In this document: piece after piece, positions 22,479 to 30,958 of the stretch | How the letters are laid out: each line of letters opens with the position of its first letter | Numbering within the stretch: position 1 is the stretch's first letter | Source of the DNA: a virus | Reading direction: 5' to 3' (one strand) | Virus record (IMG/VR): IMGVR_UViG_3300037010_002447 | Coordinates: 1 to 41,305 of that record | DNA length: 41,305 nt | Notes under the pieces: generated by a model | Seen by the model: only the letters and a program-made list of their open reading frames with translations | Databases searched by the model: none | Told to the model about the DNA's origin: nothing | Made by a program: the position numbers and the translations under genes

Positions 22479-24505
22479 GGCGCGCCCCCCAAAAGGCCGG
22501 GATGCCGGGCATCGCCGACCAGGCGGAATTCATAGGGCTTGCCCGGTGCCACTTCGGGCGTCTGGCCATTGTCCGCGACAAAGCGGTACAGGTCGTTGCC
22601 CACCGCTTCGATATGCATGGTCGCCAGATCATCGGGCGGCAGGGGGTGGCCGTCCAGCATCGGCGGCCCGCCCTGGGTCGAAATGGTCCCAAGGACTTTC
22701 TCCACCGCAGCGGCGTCCGACGATGTCAGATTGCCCAGCACGCTTTCGACGCTGCCAGCCTCGACGCCCATGGGCAGCGGGGTCAGATATCCTGCGATGG
22801 TCTGCACACCGCCCCGTGCATCGCGACCGTCAAAGGTGCCGGTGCCGCCCAAAACCTCATGCAGCGCCTGCTTGTAGATCTCGCCGTCGAAACTTGCCTT
22901 GGGGTCGCCGATGCGTGCGGCATAAAGCCCGTCTGCGGCGGCGTAGATTTCCTTCTGCAGAACCTCGCCCCCCATGTCGGAAATCACCTTGCCCATCTGG
23001 TCAAAGCCTGCGGTCAGGCGATCTGCGACCGGCGGCATGACGATGTTGTCGGCCTTGATCCGGCTTTGGCCCCGAAAGATCTCGGTGACCAGCGCCGGCG
23101 TGCCGCCATGCGCCACAAGGCCGGCGCTCCAGGCAAAGGTCGGGTCGTTGGTTATGCCAGACGCCCCCGCCATGCCAAGGGTGCCGCCAATGGCCTGCGC
23201 CAGCTGGGTGCGCTGGCGCGGGTCAGCATCCGGCCCCGCAAGCGCCTTGATCTGGGCCTGCTCGTCCAGCGTCAGGGGGGCGGCCTTGACGCCCTCGGTG
23301 GCCGACAGATGGGCGGCATCGGTTACGCGCGCGGCCAGCGCCGGGCCCAGATCGGCGATATGGGCGGGGTCCAGCGGCAAGGGGGCAAAGCCCTGCCCAT
23401 TGCTTTGGGCAAAGGCGGCCGCATCGCGGGTCAGTGCGGCCGCCTTGTCGGCCCGGCGCTTCTGCAAAAGCTCCAGCGTGTCGGCTTGATAGCCTTCGGT
23501 CATGGGCTTGGCCTTTTGGGCGGCAATGGCGGCGTCCAGCTCGGGCAAGGACATCTGCGCCACGGTTGGCATCGCATCGACCAAGGCGACGGCGGCCTTG
23601 GCCTGCGCCACCCGGGCCGGGTCGGCATTGGCGGCAAAGTTGGGGTCGGTCAAAAGGCTGCGGCTGGCCGGCGAAATTCCCTTGCCCGACAGGCTGATGA
23701 TGCCGTCCAGCTGGTCGTTGTTCGCCTTCATCAGTTGGGCATTCTGGCGGTTGGCTTCCCTTTGGGCAGCCTTGGCATTTTGGGCCAATCTGGCGCGGGC
23801 CGTCGCGATGTAGTCGCCCCGCTTGTCGCCCAACGCCGCGTAGGGGCTGTCTTTGGCATCGTTTTCGGCAAGGAACGCCGCCGGGTCTTTGGCGATGGCA
23901 TCCGTGGCGCGCTGGCCATACAAGTCCTGATCCGCCGCCACCTTCAGCTTTGCTATCTCGGCAGGGTCGTATCCCGGCTTTCCGGCCAAGGCGTCGATGC
24001 CCTTCATTTTTGCCTCGCGCAAGGCCTGAAACGTCGCCGGGTCAGACCCGGGCACCATTGCCGCGATCTGCGCACTTTGCGTCGTATAGGCGGCCACCTG
24101 CTGGCTCTGCCGAAGCCTAAGGATGTTGCCGCTCAAATCGACCGCGTGTTTGGTGGTCAGTTCTTTAAAATTCAGCGCCAGCTGGGTGCGGACCTGCGGT
24201 TCCATATTGGGGTCGGAAAAATACTTCTGTTGGAAATCCGCCTCATATTTGGCCCACGCAGGACCCACCGCTGCGGGATCGGCAAGCTGATCGACCTCCT
24301 GCCGGGCCAGCGCCATATCCTTGGTCATGTCCAGCGTCGTGTTTTGCACGATGACGGCATTGTCCTCGGTCTTCCACTTCTGCCCGACATCGGCCATCTT
24401 CTGGCCGAAATCCGAGATGATCGCCCCGCTCTGCGGCGTGGCCACGGGGGTGTTGCTGGCGGCGCGGCCGCCGATGGTGCCCGCTTGCGGAACAAAGATC
24501 GGCAT
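22475..24505 (-). CDS. Internal virion protein, T7 gp15-like position (676 aa)
   Basis: ATG 24505 shares a base with the preceding stop. The protein is almost wholly helical, rich in Ala, Gln and Lys (QKMADVGQKWKTEDNAVIVQ, ARLAQNAKAAQREANRQNAQL), with no signal peptide or membrane segment. It lies between a gp14-like Ala-rich protein and the giant polyvalent protein, and is close in length to T7 gp15. It should be part of the ejected core that lines the DNA channel. The C-terminal 80 residues (LPPDDLATMHIEAVG onward) look more globular. Assignment by order, length and composition, not by sequence motif. Confidence 0.72.
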   Translation of the reverse strand: MPIFVPQAGTIGGRAASNTPVATPQSGAIISDFGQKMADVGQKWKTEDNAVIVQNTTLDMTKDMALARQEVDQLADPAAVGPAWAKYEADFQQKYFSDPNMEPQVRTQLALNFKELTTKHAVDLSGNILRLRQSQQVAAYTTQSAQIAAMVPGSDPATFQALREAKMKGIDALAGKPGYDPAEIAKLKVAADQDLYGQRATDAIAKDPAAFLAENDAKDSPYAALGDKRGDYIATARARLAQNAKAAQREANRQNAQLMKANNDQLDGIISLSGKGISPASRSLLTDPNFAANADPARVAQAKAAVALVDAMPTVAQMSLPELDAAIAAQKAKPMTEGYQADTLELLQKRRADKAAALTRDAAAFAQSNGQGFAPLPLDPAHIADLGPALAARVTDAAHLSATEGVKAAPLTLDEQAQIKALAGPDADPRQRTQLAQAIGGTLGMAGASGITNDPTFAWSAGLVAHGGTPALVTEIFRGQSRIKADNIVMPPVADRLTAGFDQMGKVISDMGGEVLQKEIYAAADGLYAARIGDPKASFDGEIYKQALHEVLGGTGTFDGRDARGGVQTIAGYLTPLPMGVEAGSVESVLGNLTSSDAAAVEKVLGTISTQGGPPMLDGHPLPPDDLATMHIEAVGNDLYRFVADNGQTPEVAPGKPYEFRLVGDARHPGLLGGAP

Positions 24506-25128
24506 CAGCCTGCCCCTGCCAAGCTGGTGGTGCTGTCCTTAAAGAAGCCGGGCCACAGGTCCGGGGCCTTGTCCAGGATGCCGCCGGCGGCACTGAAGAC
24601 GCCCTTCAACATGCTCGAAACCCCTTGGCTGCGGGCATATTTCTGCTGGGCCGTCAGCTCGATCTGGCGGGCAGCTCCGTCCGACCGCGTGGCCTGGCTT
24701 TGGAAGGACATCTCGGCTGCGGCGGTCTGGCCCAGGGCGATGGCCGTCGGGCTGTCCAGGGTGACGCCGCGTGCGGCCAGATCGGCGCGTTGCTGGGCGA
24801 TTTGGGCTGCGAACTGCGCCCGCTCGCGCGTGTCCTTGGTCGCGGTCAGCTGGGCTTCGGTCTGGGCTTGGGACTTCAGATAGGCTTCTTGCGTCTTGGC
24901 GGCATTCATCCCCTGCAGGCCCGAAGCCAAAGCACCGCCGACCGATACGATGGTGCCCAGGGTGGACAGCGTCCCTGCGGCGGCTGTTGCTGCAGCGGCG
25001 GTGCCTGCGGCAGCGGTGGCACCGGCGGCGGTGCCTGCGGCAGCGGTGGCACCGGCGGCGGTGGCCCCGCCCAATCCAAGGCCGGACAGGACCGGGCCCA
25101 AAGCTGTGATGACGGCAGGAACACACAT
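24505..25128 (-). CDS. Internal virion protein, T7 gp14-like (207 aa)
   Basis: ATG 25128 shares a base with the stop of tail tube B. The N-terminal 70 residues are hydrophobic and extremely rich in Ala, Gly and Thr (LGPVLSGLGLGG, then repeated ATAAAGT). A helical, Gln-rich middle (AYLKSQAQTEAQLTATKDTRERAQFAAQIAQQ) follows. This matches the layout of gp14-type proteins, which form the outer-membrane part of the ejection channel. The Ala/Gly/Thr segment is encoded by 30-bp tandem repeats. Evidence is position, length and composition. Confidence 0.72.
   Translation of the reverse strand: MCVPAVITALGPVLSGLGLGGATAAGATAAAGTAAGATAAAGTAAAATAAAGTLSTLGTIVSVGGALASGLQGMNAAKTQEAYLKSQAQTEAQLTATKDTRERAQFAAQIAQQRADLAARGVTLDSPTAIALGQTAAAEMSFQSQATRSDGAARQIELTAQQKYARSQGVSSMLKGVFSAAGGILDKAPDLWPGFFKDSTTSLAGAG
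24995..25063 (-). repeat. 30-bp tandem repeats encoding an Ala/Gly/Thr segment
   Basis: Two exact 30-bp units (24995-25024 and 25025-25054) and a partial third (25055-25063) lie in phase inside the gp14-like gene. They encode a 10-residue ATAAAGTAAG-type repeat. Copy number could change by slippage without breaking the frame. Not CRISPR: there are no spacers. Confidence 0.85.
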
Positions 25129-27338
25129 CAGGCACCAGTCTCCTCGATCTCGGGCACAATGGCCGTGATGGTCAGCGGCGCGCCGCCGTCCGGGGTGATT
25201 TCCACGGCAACACCCATGGCCAGGCCGCTGGGCAGGGGCAGACGGGTGACGCCGCTGCGCTCGACCAGATCGCCCGCAAGTGCGGGCTGGGGCAGGATGA
25301 ACTTGGCAGCACCCGACGCACGCTCGCCCATCAGGCCGCTTTCAATCATCTGGGCAAAACCCGCCATCGACCGGTAAACCCCCAGCGTCACGGTCGAGGT
25401 GCGCTTGTTGCGGCCCAGACTGTTGCCATCCGGGGCTGCGGCCTGAATATCCAGCGTGCGGGCGCGGTGGGTGGCATCCAAAAGGCCGATGATGGCATGG
25501 GTCAAGGTTTCCTCGGTGGTCACCATGCCCTCAGCGGAAACCATCAGCGGGCCGATGGTGGCTGCACCCGTCCAGACATGGACCTGTTGGCCCGGCAGAT
25601 GCGGCACCGGGAATTCATTGGTCGGGCTGTCAGGGGCAAAGCGCAGGGCGTTGTAAAGATGGCAGGCTTCGTAAGTCTCGACACTGTCGGGCTGCGAAAT
25701 CCAGGTCGGGGCCAGCTCCTCGATCGACCGCGTGGTGATGCCTGCAAAGGTGCGGCTGACCACAAGGGTCAGGATATCGCGCTTGCCGGTCGGGTCGGGC
25801 GACATGGCCAGGCTTTCGACAAAGCCGCCGGCCAGCGGGATGGTGGCCCAGCCCAGCACCTCTTCACTTTCGTCATAGATCATTGCGACAAGATCCCCAT
25901 TGCCGCGCCGCAGCCAGGCGATGGGTTCGGGCGCACCCTGCCAGACGATCTGTTCAAACTGTTCTTCGCCCAGATGCTGGGCCGCGCGCGACAGGTTGCG
26001 CACCTCATTGGCATCGGACTGCAGGTTATAGGCCACCATCATCACCCGGCGCTTGTCGCGGCTGATGAAGATCGGGTTACCCGCAGGCGCCACGGGCCGC
26101 GCCGGGCAGGACCCGACAGATCCGTCCAGCCCAAAGACGGCGGTGGTTGGCCCGATGGCGGCCGCCCGGCTTTCCGAACGGCTGGAATATTCCTCGCCCA
26201 GGGCAAAGATATGCAGACCTGCGCGGCCGCGCTGGATATTGATCACGCGGTTGATGCTGCCTGTCCCGGCGATCGTATAGGCGAAGCTGCCATCCGCCTC
26301 GGTCGAGGGCTTGAAGTCGGCAAAATCCCCGATTGCAGAAAACCAGATCGTGCGCGGTTCGGATGGCGTGGCGGCGCCGACCAGGCGTTGGTCGTACAGC
26401 TCCAGCGCGGAGGGATAGCCGTAAACATCCGACCAGGCCCCCTCGCTCCAGCGGTAGGTTGCAAGGCCGGTCAGCGCGGGCGACAGGGGGCGCAGCACGG
26501 TGGCAGCAGCATGGGTCGCATCGGTCACGGCGGTGATCCGCACCACGCCGGTGCCATCCGACAGCCATTGCCATGTGATCCCGGGGCTGGTCATCGCCTC
26601 GCCCTCTGTATGGATGGGCGGGCTGTTTCCGGTTCGGGTGCCTGCGGTCAGCGCATAGTAATTGTCGCCATAGCGGCGCATGTCGCCGACACTGATGCCA
26701 TCATCGGTCTGCCACACCGGCACGATATTGTCCTGCGACGGCAGGATCTCGATCAGTGAACCCACATGCGCTGCGGTGAACAGATCCGCGCTGGCAACCA
26801 GGTTGATCGTCCCGCTGGCCCCCGAAGGCGTCAGCGTGCGGATCACGTCCAGGTTCTGCACGCGGAACGGGCCAAGATCATAGACCTGCGGCGTGATGGT
26901 CCAGTGATCCAGGGCCAGCCGGGACAGGCGCTGCACCGGGTGGATGCCATCGACCAGATAGATCACATCGGCGGACTGGACCCAGCGCAGGCTGGGCAGG
27001 GCATCGGCCCCGAAGGGCGTGGCCAGTTCGTAAGGCAGGCCCGCCACCTGGATCAGTGCGCCATAACGCCAGACCCGCATCAGATTGGCGGTGAATTCCA
27101 GGATCAGCGCATCATCGGCGGCAAACTGAAAGGGGATCAGAACCGCCGGCGCATTGTCCTTGGTCTGGCCGCGATACCAGGTGCCGGGGGCGCGGGTGAA
27201 GCCGCCCTGCGCCAGGGGCAGAAAGCCGGTGCATTTGGCAAGGCCCGTCTGAAACCGCTGGTAATCGAAGCGGTTGTGCATCAACGGGTCGATCTCGCCC
27301 GAAGAAAAGGCGACCTGTGGCGGGCGGGTCCGGCTCAC
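25128..27338 (-). CDS. Tail tubular protein B (T7 gp12-like, tail nozzle)
   Basis: The start is GTG 27338-27336 in a GTGA overlap with tail tube A; the longer frame adds only shadow residues. The 736-aa protein opens SRTRPPQVAFSSGEIDPLMHNRFDYQRFQTGL, the typical N-terminus of phage tail-nozzle proteins. It continues with a beta-rich body (APAVLIPFQFAADDALILEF, TITPQVYDLGPF, YPSALELYDQRLVGAATPSEP) that forms the propeller and platform. Length is close to T7 gp12 (about 794 aa). It should form the hexameric nozzle below the gp11-like adaptor, to which the tailspikes attach. Confidence 0.88.
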   Translation of the reverse strand: MSRTRPPQVAFSSGEIDPLMHNRFDYQRFQTGLAKCTGFLPLAQGGFTRAPGTWYRGQTKDNAPAVLIPFQFAADDALILEFTANLMRVWRYGALIQVAGLPYELATPFGADALPSLRWVQSADVIYLVDGIHPVQRLSRLALDHWTITPQVYDLGPFRVQNLDVIRTLTPSGASGTINLVASADLFTAAHVGSLIEILPSQDNIVPVWQTDDGISVGDMRRYGDNYYALTAGTRTGNSPPIHTEGEAMTSPGITWQWLSDGTGVVRITAVTDATHAAATVLRPLSPALTGLATYRWSEGAWSDVYGYPSALELYDQRLVGAATPSEPRTIWFSAIGDFADFKPSTEADGSFAYTIAGTGSINRVINIQRGRAGLHIFALGEEYSSRSESRAAAIGPTTAVFGLDGSVGSCPARPVAPAGNPIFISRDKRRVMMVAYNLQSDANEVRNLSRAAQHLGEEQFEQIVWQGAPEPIAWLRRGNGDLVAMIYDESEEVLGWATIPLAGGFVESLAMSPDPTGKRDILTLVVSRTFAGITTRSIEELAPTWISQPDSVETYEACHLYNALRFAPDSPTNEFPVPHLPGQQVHVWTGAATIGPLMVSAEGMVTTEETLTHAIIGLLDATHRARTLDIQAAAPDGNSLGRNKRTSTVTLGVYRSMAGFAQMIESGLMGERASGAAKFILPQPALAGDLVERSGVTRLPLPSGLAMGVAVEITPDGGAPLTITAIVPEIEETGA

Positions 27339-27940
27339 CGTGTGGCCTCGGTCGCCCAATCGCCCATGTCGGGCTGATCGTCATAGCGGGTTGAACTGGC
27401 CTGCGTTGCATCCTGGGCAGAGGCCGCTGCCAGCCGGTCGCGGGCCATGGCCTCGATCCGGTCCAGCTTCGCACCCGTCAGGCCAAAGCGCGGGCCGAGA
27501 AGGCTGGCCATATGCAGGGCAACGGCAGTCTGGAAATTGGCCGGCAGTTGCACCTCGTTCGTGATCATCCGGGTATAGCGGATCTTCAGCGGGCCGGATG
27601 TGTCGCTGCGGATACCCTCTGCATCGCGGCGCCAGGCCACGGCACCATACCCATCCTTCAGCTCTTGGATGCGGATAATCCCATCAGGCAGATTGAAGAA
27701 ATAGGGCATGTCGGGATCATCGCCGCCGGTCACCGGCAGCACCGCCTGCGGCAGGCTGCGGAAGGTGCTGGCAAAGGCCCAGTCGGTAAACTCCAGACAG
27801 GTGCGCAGGGCTACGGGATAAGTCTCGGCCGCAAGGCGCGCCTCGTCGCTGTCCTCGGCAAAGCTGGAAATGGGCGAGGCCTCCATGAACCTGAAGGCCT
27901 GCGAAACGATGGTGCTGGTGGCGATGGGTGGCGTCGGCAT
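27335..27940 (-). CDS. Tail tubular protein A (T7 gp11-like adaptor)
   Basis: The 201-aa protein is similar in size to T7 gp11 (196 aa). It shows the family pattern: an N-terminal helical part with EASPISSFAEDSDEARLAAETYPVALRTCLEFTDWAFAS, then a strand and loop region (PYFFNLPDGIIRIQEL) and a helical tail (LRAAAS-type, DRLAAASAQDATQ). It connects the portal to the nozzle. Start ATG 27940; its end overlaps the gp12-like start. A GC hairpin lies 38 bases upstream. Confidence 0.88.
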   Translation of the reverse strand: MPTPPIATSTIVSQAFRFMEASPISSFAEDSDEARLAAETYPVALRTCLEFTDWAFASTFRSLPQAVLPVTGGDDPDMPYFFNLPDGIIRIQELKDGYGAVAWRRDAEGIRSDTSGPLKIRYTRMITNEVQLPANFQTAVALHMASLLGPRFGLTGAKLDRIEAMARDRLAAASAQDATQASSTRYDDQPDMGDWATEATR

Positions 27941-27977
27941 CGGGCATCCCTACAGTTTTGGCCTGCGGTTCAGATCA

Positions 27978-28001
27978 GCCGGGGCCTGATGCGGCCCCGG
28001 C
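27978..28001. other. GC-rich hairpin upstream of tail tube A
   Basis: GCCGGGGCC (27978-27986) and GGCCCCGGC (27993-28001) form a perfect 9-bp stem with a 6-base loop in the 74-base gap between two structural genes. There is no U-run, so an mRNA-stabilising or processing role is more likely than full termination. A twin lies at 28498-28520. Confidence 0.65.
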
Positions 28002-28014
28002 CTCGTCGCGCGGA

Positions 28015-28467
28015 TCAGCTGTGCCAGCGATAGTGGATCTCGAACTTCATGCTGCCCGCGCCGGTCGCGGCGGCAGGGGCATATTGGTACAGGTCGATCA
28101 TGTTGCTGGCCGGGGGGGCGGTCATGCCCAGCTGCTGCCACAGCGGCAGGCCGTGGTTGGCATCGCCGATGGCGTTGGGCGTATGGGTGGCTTTCGCCGC
28201 GTTAACCAAGGCGGTCGGCGCGGACTTGGTGCCGATCTGAGTGGTGGCAAAGCCGGACCCTGCGGCCACAAAGGTGGTGTTGCTGCCAAGGATGGCGTCG
28301 GCGGGCACTGTGGCCAGCTTGTAAAGCGACCCAAGGCTGTCGGTGGCGCCATGGGTGACCGTGCCAGTGATGACATGGCCACGGCCATTGACCTTGGCGG
28401 GGTCAGGCGAAATCTGGTCGAAACGCGGGTTGGTGAAGAGGTCGGATTGCGAAAGGACAACGGCCAT
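28015..28467 (-). CDS. Capsid-associated or decoration-like protein (150 aa)
   Basis: ATG 28467 opens a soluble, Ala/Gly/Thr-rich product (SQSDLFTNPRFDQISPDPAKVNGRGHVITG, AAGSGFATTQIGTKSAPTALVN). Its middle has a run of short beta-like strands and its end is aromatic (KFEIHYRWHS). It is located directly after the major capsid gene and is bracketed by two GC hairpins. This position is often held by head decoration or head-completion proteins. No family is recognised with certainty. Confidence 0.65.
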   Translation of the reverse strand: MAVVLSQSDLFTNPRFDQISPDPAKVNGRGHVITGTVTHGATDSLGSLYKLATVPADAILGSNTTFVAAGSGFATTQIGTKSAPTALVNAAKATHTPNAIGDANHGLPLWQQLGMTAPPASNMIDLYQYAPAAATGAGSMKFEIHYRWHS

Positions 28468-28497
28468 ATCTGGCTCCTGAAGATGGGGGTGGATCGA

Positions 28498-28520
28498 CGG
28501 CCGGGGCTGATCCCCGGCCG
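28498..28520. other. GC-rich hairpin after the major capsid gene
   Basis: CGGCCGGGG (28498-28506) and CCCCGGCCG (28512-28520) form a perfect 9-bp stem with a 5-base loop directly downstream of the capsid gene. T7 places a terminator after its capsid gene; here the lack of a U-run argues for partial termination or RNA processing instead. Confidence 0.65.
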
Positions 28521-28542
28521 GAAGGTCACATCAGGGGGATGA

Positions 28543-29472
28543 TCACGGAATGCAGGGGATGATGATGACGCCCTTGTCCTGCAGACGGACGCAGTCCGAC
28601 CGCGCCCAGACACGCACCACGGGCTTGTTCTTCTTGGACGTGTCGCGCCAGACGTCGCCCTGAATATCCTCCCAGACGCCCCAGACGATGTTATTTTTCG
28701 ACCAGACGGCGCAAAGCCAGTTGCCCGTGCTGTCCTTCGGCACCCGGTTCGAGACAATCCAGGTGATCCCCATCAGCGAGGTCGGTTTGCCCTCGACCAG
28801 CTGCATGATGTTGAATGCGTTCAGGGCGGTGCCGCTGGCCGCGGCAATCGCAATCAGATCATCGGCCTGTTTCGGGCTGATCAGGCAAAACAGCTTGTCG
28901 TCCTGTTCCATGCCAAATTCAGCCTGGTTCAGGGCCAACTTGGCCTGACGCAACTTGTCCAGCGTCATGCCGGTGCCGCCCACCGCCAACATCTGCGACC
29001 CGGGCAGCGCCACCGTGGTGCCGCCGCGCTTGCCCTCGATGGCGTTGCCATAGATCCCGCCATCGGTCACGGTGTAGATGCCATTCGATGCGTCGAAGGT
29101 AGTGCCGGTGATGATATCCATCGTGCCGCGCACGACCGAGGCCGTGAAATACTGGACCAGACGGCTGGTCGGGTCCTGCGTCATGTCAAGCTGGTCTTCG
29201 ACGTCGATGATGCAGCCGTCTTCGATTTCCGCCGTACGGGTCAGCCAGCGCCGGAATGCGGTCGCGCGGTTGTCCACGTTGTCACGCGCCCGTTCGGTCG
29301 CACGCTGGTACTGCGACGCGCCCAGAAAGTCGGCGGCGCTCATCATTTCGCCGCTGCCTTGCACGCGGGTCACCAGATCCATCAGCGGGTTCTTCATCTG
29401 CTGCGCGACCATGGCGACGTTGTTCTGATAGGTAAGCCGGAAGTGCGGCTCAAGTGCTGTTGCGATGGGCAT
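28543..29472 (-). CDS. Major capsid protein (HK97-fold, podovirus type)
   Basis: The 309-aa protein opens MPIATALEPHFRLTYQNNVAMVAQQMKNPL and contains the family blocks RRWLTRTAEIEDGCIIDVEDQLDMTQDPTSRLVQ and LDKLRQAKLALNQAEFGMEQDDKLFCLISP. It closes with beta strands rich in basic residues (VWRDTSKKNKPVVRVWARSDCVRLQDKG). This pattern matches capsid proteins of alphaproteobacterial and N4/T7-type podoviruses. Start ATG 29472 has AGGAGG upstream. A terminator and candidate promoter precede it, so it may be expressed separately from the scaffold and portal genes. Confidence 0.85.
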   Translation of the reverse strand: MPIATALEPHFRLTYQNNVAMVAQQMKNPLMDLVTRVQGSGEMMSAADFLGASQYQRATERARDNVDNRATAFRRWLTRTAEIEDGCIIDVEDQLDMTQDPTSRLVQYFTASVVRGTMDIITGTTFDASNGIYTVTDGGIYGNAIEGKRGGTTVALPGSQMLAVGGTGMTLDKLRQAKLALNQAEFGMEQDDKLFCLISPKQADDLIAIAAASGTALNAFNIMQLVEGKPTSLMGITWIVSNRVPKDSTGNWLCAVWSKNNIVWGVWEDIQGDVWRDTSKKNKPVVRVWARSDCVRLQDKGVIIIPCIP

Positions 29473-29635
29473 GGGGCCCTCCTTGAAAACTGACGATGGG
29501 ATGTGAGTTTTCGGCAGGGGTGCCCGATCAATGCGGACCCGTCCTAAGCTTCCCCGATCCGGGGCCTCGCTCTGAAGGGCCGTGCTTTCCGGCTGTCATT
29601 GGGACCGGCAAACGCCGGGTGCCCCGCAAGGGGTA

Positions 29636-29664
29636 GTATTACGCGGGCCGAATCAGTCTAGCAA
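29636..29664 (-). promoter_or_regulatory. Candidate promoter for the capsid gene
   Basis: On the minus strand TTGCTA (29664-29659), a 17-bp gap and TAATAC (29641-29636) make a moderate sigma-70-like promoter. It begins 26 bases past the scaffold terminator and about 165 bases before the capsid start, the right place to restart transcription. Apart from the hairpin elements, the remainder of 29473-29745 shows no gene. Confidence 0.45.
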
Positions 29665-29689
29665 GTGGGTAAGAAAAAGATTGACAACG

Positions 29690-29718
29690 AAAAACTCCGC
29701 CTCTTTCCGGGCGGGGTT
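29690..29718 (-). terminator. Rho-independent terminator after the scaffold gene
   Basis: On the minus strand AACCCCGCC pairs with GGCGGAGTT (9-bp stem, one mismatch, 8-base loop) and is followed by TTTTT (complement of 29690-29694). It lies 28 bases after the scaffold stop and before the capsid gene, where T7-like phages balance scaffold and capsid levels. Confidence 0.8.
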
Positions 29719-29745
29719 GCGGGCTTTGGGCTTTGGCGAAACAGG

Positions 29746-30669
29746 CTACTGAGTGGCAAGCCGCGTCAGCTGCTCGCGCCGGGGGGCCAGCGCTTTCAGC
29801 TTGTTCAGATCGCGGGCGATGAAAGCCTTGCCATATTCGCCGTCCGGGGCTTCGAACCGCGCCAGCTCGGCCTTGGCCTCGGCGGCCGTCATGCCCAGAT
29901 TGCCACCGCTGCCCAGGCCCACGCCGCGATCTTCGCCCATGGCGGCCCCGATGGCCGCAAACAGCTTGATCACGCCTGCATCGCCGGTCTTGTCAGTCAA
30001 AAGCTGCGTGACCGAGGCCTGCTGTTCCGGGCCGATGCCGGCGGCCTGAAAGAACACGCCTGCGGCCTGCTGGGCTTGGGTGATCTTGGCCTGCATCTGG
30101 TCGCCGAAATCGCGCTGCAGGTCGGACATCATCGCCTCCCGCGCCTTGGTCATCCCCTCGGTCGAGGCGCGTTCCAGGCTCGCCATATGATCGGCGAACA
30201 GGCCGACATAGGCGCCATGCACATCGGGCGGCACACCGGCGTCAAAGGCGATCTTGCGGGCCTGCGCCTCCAGCTCGCCATTCCAGGCCAGATCCTTGGG
30301 CCAGCTTTCGGGTGGCTTGACCTCGTATCCTGTTTCATCGGCCGGCAGACCAAGGGTTGCGCCGTTGGCCTTCAGCCATTCGGTCAGCTTCTGCCCCTCG
30401 GCCGGGCGGTCCATGATGCTGTCAAGGCCCTTGCCGATGCGCTGTTCGGCAGACCGATGCCCCTTGATCACCTTGGGCAGGATCGACAGCGGGTCATCGG
30501 CCTGCAAGCCCCGCGCCTTCATCCAATCGCGTTCCTCGGCGGTAAAGGCCTCGCCCTCGTACCACTTGGGCGCGGGGGCATCGCCACCGGTAGGCGCTGC
30601 GGCAGGGGTCGTGGTGGCAGCGGCGGCGGCAGTCGTATCTGCGGCGGCATTTGCGGCGGGGTCAGACAT
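29746..30669 (-). CDS. Scaffolding-like capsid assembly protein
   Basis: The 307-aa protein starts at ATG 30669 (MSDPAANAAADTTAAAA) with GGAG 8 bases upstream; ATG 30675 is possible. It has a disordered Ala/Thr/Pro N-terminus, then KWYEGEAFTAEERDWMKARGLQ. Helical acidic segments (PESWPKDLAWNGELEAQARKIAF, TAAEAKAELARFEAPDG) and a basic end (DLNKLKALAPRREQL) follow, the composition of T7 gp9-type scaffolds. It lies between portal and capsid genes, as in T7. It should guide procapsid assembly and be lost from the mature head. Confidence 0.82.
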   Translation of the reverse strand: MSDPAANAAADTTAAAAATTTPAAAPTGGDAPAPKWYEGEAFTAEERDWMKARGLQADDPLSILPKVIKGHRSAEQRIGKGLDSIMDRPAEGQKLTEWLKANGATLGLPADETGYEVKPPESWPKDLAWNGELEAQARKIAFDAGVPPDVHGAYVGLFADHMASLERASTEGMTKAREAMMSDLQRDFGDQMQAKITQAQQAAGVFFQAAGIGPEQQASVTQLLTDKTGDAGVIKLFAAIGAAMGEDRGVGLGSGGNLGMTAAEAKAELARFEAPDGEYGKAFIARDLNKLKALAPRREQLTRLATQ

Positions 30670-30958
30670 CGGCATTCTCCATCAGTTCGTTCAACTCGGA
30701 AACGGTCAGCGACATCATGGCCAGAAGGGACAGCGCCAGATCGCGCCGCCCCGCTTCATAGGCCATGCGCGCAGGGTCCAGCAGCTCGGGCCCATCCGGC
30801 CCCGTGGGCTGGGCCGACAGAATGCCACCCAGCCGGATCAGATCATGCGCCAGCTGCGGCTCATGCGTGCGGACGGTAAACCACCGCTTGGCAACCTCGC
30901 CAGCGGCACCACGGGACGGGAACAGGGCGCGAAGAAAAGGCAGCTTGGTCCAGATCAT
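30662..30958 (-). CDS. Hypothetical protein between portal and scaffold (98 aa)
   Basis: ATG 30958 overlaps the portal stop (ATGA), and the gene overlaps the scaffold start. The product is soluble and helical (MIWTKLPFLRALFPSRGAAGEVAKRWFTV, DPARMAYEAGRRDLALSLLAMMSLTV). It contains no recognised motif. Proteins of this size at this place are common in T7-like phages, but their roles are varied. Confidence 0.7.
   Translation of the reverse strand: MIWTKLPFLRALFPSRGAAGEVAKRWFTVRTHEPQLAHDLIRLGGILSAQPTGPDGPELLDPARMAYEAGRRDLALSLLAMMSLTVSELNELMENADV

Noticed and set aside
22415-24883. Plus-strand ORF of 822 codons
   Set aside because: Opposite the gp15-like and neighbouring genes that form a coupled chain; no motif and no start signal.
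24995-25063. Possible CRISPR-like array
   Set aside because: The 30-bp units are directly contiguous, without spacers, and in frame within a virion gene.
29690-29718. A plus-strand promoter suggested by TTGACA at 29681
   Set aside because: No -10 follows at correct spacing and no plus-strand gene lies downstream; the site belongs to the minus-strand terminator region.
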